In this document: positions 61,135-64,000 of the stretch, one piece after another
Numbering within the stretch: the stretch's first letter is position 1
Layout: each line of letters opens with the position of its first letter
Assembly: GCF_002878395.1 (NCBI RefSeq)
Contig: NC_061121.1
Span: 129,457,888-129,521,887, forward strand
Source of the DNA: Capsicum annuum
Lineage: Eukaryota; Streptophyta; Magnoliopsida; Solanales; Solanaceae
Reading direction: 5' to 3'
Length of the DNA: 64,000 nucleotides
Translations under genes and position numbers: made by a program
The notes under the pieces: model-generated
What the model was told of the DNA's origin: nothing
The model's database searches: none
What the model saw: only the letters and a program-made list of their open reading frames with translations

Positions 61135-63350
61135 TGTAATACCCAATATTATACTTATCTTAGTTCAACTGCAAGTTGATTTCATAAGAGGCTTAAAGCC
61201 TGAAAACTTCACCAAGTGTTGGGGACTTAGTCTTATTTTTGGCCTCTTAACTTCTAGGATTTTAAATAGGTCTTCTAAACCCCGATCGTAGGTTATTGAG
61301 TTAATTCATGTTTAGGGGTGTAAGGAACACGTGTCGTAGATGTTTTGGATATTTTGGAAGATGATTGGGTCGTGTTTTGAATTTGATTCTAGTAGCTCAC
61401 GTCGATTGTGGAGCGTCGGGGTGCCTATAGAGATCGACTCCTCATCACATCGCGGTACCCCTTTAAACTACGTTCCAGCAGCAAATTTAATTTCCTGAGG
61501 GGCAATATCATCTTTTTCCCTTAACCCAATTCGTAAATCCACGACTTAAAGCTTCAGTTAGAGAATTATTTTCGCATATTCTCCAATCTCCTCTAAAATA
61601 AACCCTACTTATTCCCTAAGGTCATAAAATTCAATTCCTTTCTCTCCAAGGAAACCAAGAAATCAAGTTACCAAATCCAAGAACCTTCAAGGAAGCTTAA
61701 AGATTTGTGTTTCTATTTCAAGGTATAAGGTTTAAGATATGTGTGATGTTCATCCATGAGCCCTTTTTCCTATGGAGTCCTAGAATCCATTTAATATTTT
61801 CAATTATGAATGATACATGTTTATGATTAATTATCTCCATGAAAGTCTTATGAATTTTAATTATAAATTATGTTTACAAGTGTTTTTTGGTGGAATTAGC
61901 CTTTACATGTTTGAATGATTAAATTTTCATATTGAATCCCTAATTCATGGTTTTGGTATTGTAACTATGTTAATTTCTCATGCTTTACTTTTCCTAATAT
62001 TATGATTGCGAATTTCATGTGTTTGATCAAATGTCAAAGTGATTGGGTTTTGAAGAATGATACCCTATTATGGTTTTAAAACTTTTACACGTCCTTATTG
62101 TTATTTCCATTCAGTGTTGGAGCGTTATGTACACATGTTACTTACTTGTTTACACAATTTAAGTTTCTTCTGAATGGTTTCAGATAAACGGCGAACATTG
62201 TCCTTTAGTTAGCTATCATGATCAGCTTTTTGCTTAGTTAAACATTGTTCAGTCCAGTAATCAATATCGTTCAGTAGGGATTATGATTTACCACCGACGA
62301 AACGTAGGGATAGGGGTTCACCTACCAGTAGAGGGAGTGACCTTTAGTAACAACCCCTGTGTTCCATAAATACATAGCCAGCATAGGGGAAGGATATAAA
62401 CCTTCCATTAAGGGTTAATAAGGCGCTTATCTACTAGTTGAGGGTAACATATATCTCATTAGAGAACCTGCCAGTTGAGGGTGACTTATTAGCCTTTTGG
62501 GACAATTGTTTAGTGGATTCTCACAACCATTCTAGGTATCCGTGGCAAGGTACAAAAACCATTCCAACTAGGGTTGCTGTTGGACCCCGATTAGTTCAGA
62601 TTGGGGCATGTTGGTTAGATGATACCTCCAAAAATTTAATTTTACTATTCAGTACAAAATTCAGTTTAGGTTGCGTGACCAAAGCATACAGATTACCAAT
62701 TATTTTGTTATTAGATTTCAGTATTTCAGCTTACAGATTATCTCTGAAACAAAATATGCTTAGTTATGAATTCTCAAATTTTATAGGTCTTATGCATTTT
62801 GCTCAGCTATTTCATGCATGCACACTTAGTTATTTCATGCAATTTTGTTAGTCATAACTTCATGCACAGTTAACCCTTGAATTACAACCTAACCTCATCT
62901 ATACTGACCGCATACTTTTGTTTGCTCTCTGATGTCTTATATTGTAGGTTTGGATGCAACTGATTGTGCTTAGACAGTTCAGCTTATCATCAATAGCAGT
63001 TCTAGTGAGTCCCTATCTATGGAGGACATGATTGCTTTATTTTAGTTTATCTCAGTAGTTAAGTATTTCCATTTAGTTGGAGTTAGTTTAGGGTTTGTCC
63101 CATCAACTACATAGTCAGTTAGGTAGAGTATATTCAGACATAGACGGTTAGTCAGTTTATCATTTGTTTTATTAGTCATTTTAGTATTTCTCCAGGCATT
63201 TCTGATCTATGATTTAATCAGTGTTTCAGTATTTAAACCTTATGGCATTGACTGTTGATTTCCACACGTGTATTTGTCACTTTATTCAGTGCTAACAGCA
63301 GGTACTAGGTCATGAGTTATCTTCAGGTCACTTGTGACCATAACCACCGT
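61135..63350 (+). mobile_element. 3' LTR of element U (end approximate)
   Basis: Starts TGTAATACCC. Its first 750 bases match the 5' LTR at 48024. Three CCAGTAGAGGGTGAC-like units lie at 62321-62485. The longest open frame of the window (62438-62851, 137 codons) runs through these repeats and AT-rich LTR DNA; it shows no domain and I do not call it a gene. The LTR end lies near GGTACTAGGTCATGAG (63301) to about 63350. Confidence 0.75.
62321..62485. repeat. Three spaced copies of a 19-base phrase
   Basis: CCTACCAGTAGAGGGAGTGA (62321), CTACTAGTTGAGGGTAAC (62431) and CCTGCCAGTTGAGGGTGAC (62467) in the U 3' LTR. Confidence 0.7.
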
Positions 63351-64000
63351 TTTCGCGACTAGGGGGTAACCTCGGGTCTTGAACATGCCTTACACAACTT
63401 GAATCACCAAGAATATTGACTTAACTTTGCATCTTGAAGATACCTTGAAACCCTAGCCTCCAATCTAACAAAGATGGGCTTGAGAGAGTATTTAGGGTGC
63501 TTGATCTATTAAAATGGATTTTTAAGATGCCACATGCATTTATATAGTGAGAGGAAAAAGGGTGTTAAGAATGGGAAATAACCATAAGGCCCTTAGTTAA
63601 AAGCTGGAAAATGAACTCGTCTAGGGGTACGACTCACTAAGGAACCGTACCCTAGGGCATGAGTGGTACCCTAACTCATACCCTAGGCTTTTCCAAGGTC
63701 ACACACACTAACAAGGGATCAACCATAAACCTTTGAGTCGTATTGAAATGGTATGACACACGCACGAACTCGTACACACCACCCGTACCAAAAATAGTCC
63801 TTTTTTTATAAAGCATCGCTCTATACGATTGGCCTTGGTACGACTCGTATCTTTAGGTACGATAGGTTCGAGCCTCACTCATACATAGGATAGTGAGTGA
63901 CCCTCACCACACTGCCTAGGGTAATATAGGGGGTAAGCAACTAGTATCCAAAGGGTATCAATGATACCTTTAGCCGTACCAAGTCCAGTACATTAAATGA
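63351..64000 (-). mobile_element. LTR Z, minus strand, A-like U3
   Basis: On the minus strand a U3 rich in GTACGACTCGTA and GGTATGAGT variants (63580-64000) is followed by a TATA box and a leader (63390-63530). The U3 resembles that of LTRs A and C. The element runs off the window end. Confidence 0.65.
63539..63546 (-). promoter_or_regulatory. TATA box of LTR Z
   Basis: The minus strand reads CACTATATAAATGCATG between the palindrome-rich U3 and the leader. Confidence 0.6.

Larger units (their letters stand above)
48024..63350 (+). mobile_element. Element U: gag-protease LTR element split by V (end approximate)
   Basis: A 5' LTR start (48024) and a 3' LTR (61135 onward) share the same first 750 bases. 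Between them are a gag domain, a zinc-knuckle scrap, a protease remnant, the inserted element V, then 2.4 kb without coding and a polypurine tract. No RT, RNase H or integrase can be found on either side of V. The two LTRs differ much more than those of V, in keeping with V being the later insertion. Confidence 0.75.

Noticed and set aside
62438..62851. Longest open frame in the window, 137 codons
   Set aside because: It lies wholly in the U 3' LTR, crosses LTR repeats, and shows no domain or codon pattern of a gene.
1..64000. tRNA or rRNA genes
   Set aside because: No cloverleaf-like or rRNA-like block was noticed; the tRNA matches are primer binding sites of 12-16 bases only.

Overview
This is repeat-only plant nuclear DNA, most likely from a Solanaceae species with a retrotransposon-rich genome (Solanum or Capsicum type). 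That call rests on recognising the long-LTR Ty3/gypsy families; it is an inference and not the result of a search. The sequence is AT-rich. I see no intact protein-coding gene, rRNA, tRNA or CRISPR array. Almost all of the window can be assigned to LTR retrotransposons, most of them Ty3/gypsy, plus one LINE fragment. Every coding remnant carries stops, frameshifts or deletions. The setting looks like heterochromatin, for example pericentromeric DNA.

Layout from left to right. (1) 1-6606: element A (+), a decayed chromovirus with gag, RT, RNase H, integrase and chromodomain remnants, a polypurine tract and a 3' LTR. (2) 6607-11722: element B (-), with a 3' LTR, a well-preserved end of pol, and a second related LTR fragment. 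(3) 11723-13652: a probable solo LTR C (+). (4) 13653-14464: unassigned DNA. (5) 14465-15885: the 3' end of a LINE (-). (6) 15886-16458: LTR fragment D. (7) 16459-19865: an Athila/Tat-type gypsy RT and RNase H split by a minus-strand LTR, X (17032-19545). (8) 19866-46213: a same-family array R made of LTR R1 (partial), LTR R2, internal, LTR R3, internal and LTR R4. Its second internal region holds a 10.3 kb minus-strand element S (33239-43536), and S itself holds a plus-strand LTR, Y (36950-39333). (9) 46214-48023: minus-strand LTR T. (10) 48024 to about 63350: element U (+), which has gag and protease but no recognisable RT or integrase. It is split by element V (50466-58696), an LTR element with a 3.75 kb internal region without coding. 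(11) About 63351-64000: a minus-strand LTR, Z, of the A-like type.

How the parts relate. The nesting gives a relative time order: Athila first, then X and R1 inside it, then R2 to R4, then S inside R, then Y inside S. On the right, U came before V. LTR divergence in short stretches that I compared by eye agrees: V LTRs differ at 7 of 102 sites and S LTRs at 7 of 72, while U LTRs are clearly more diverged. Primer binding sites are visible: initiator-Met type for V and R, and Asp type for S. Polypurine tracts are visible for A, B, S, U and V. None of the elements could move with its own proteins. V, U and R look like non-autonomous families (LARD or TR-GAG type), which would need proteins from elsewhere.

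Limits: all family assignments come from reading motifs. Boundaries given as approximate (6606, 15885, 36950, 63350) could be off by tens of bases or more.
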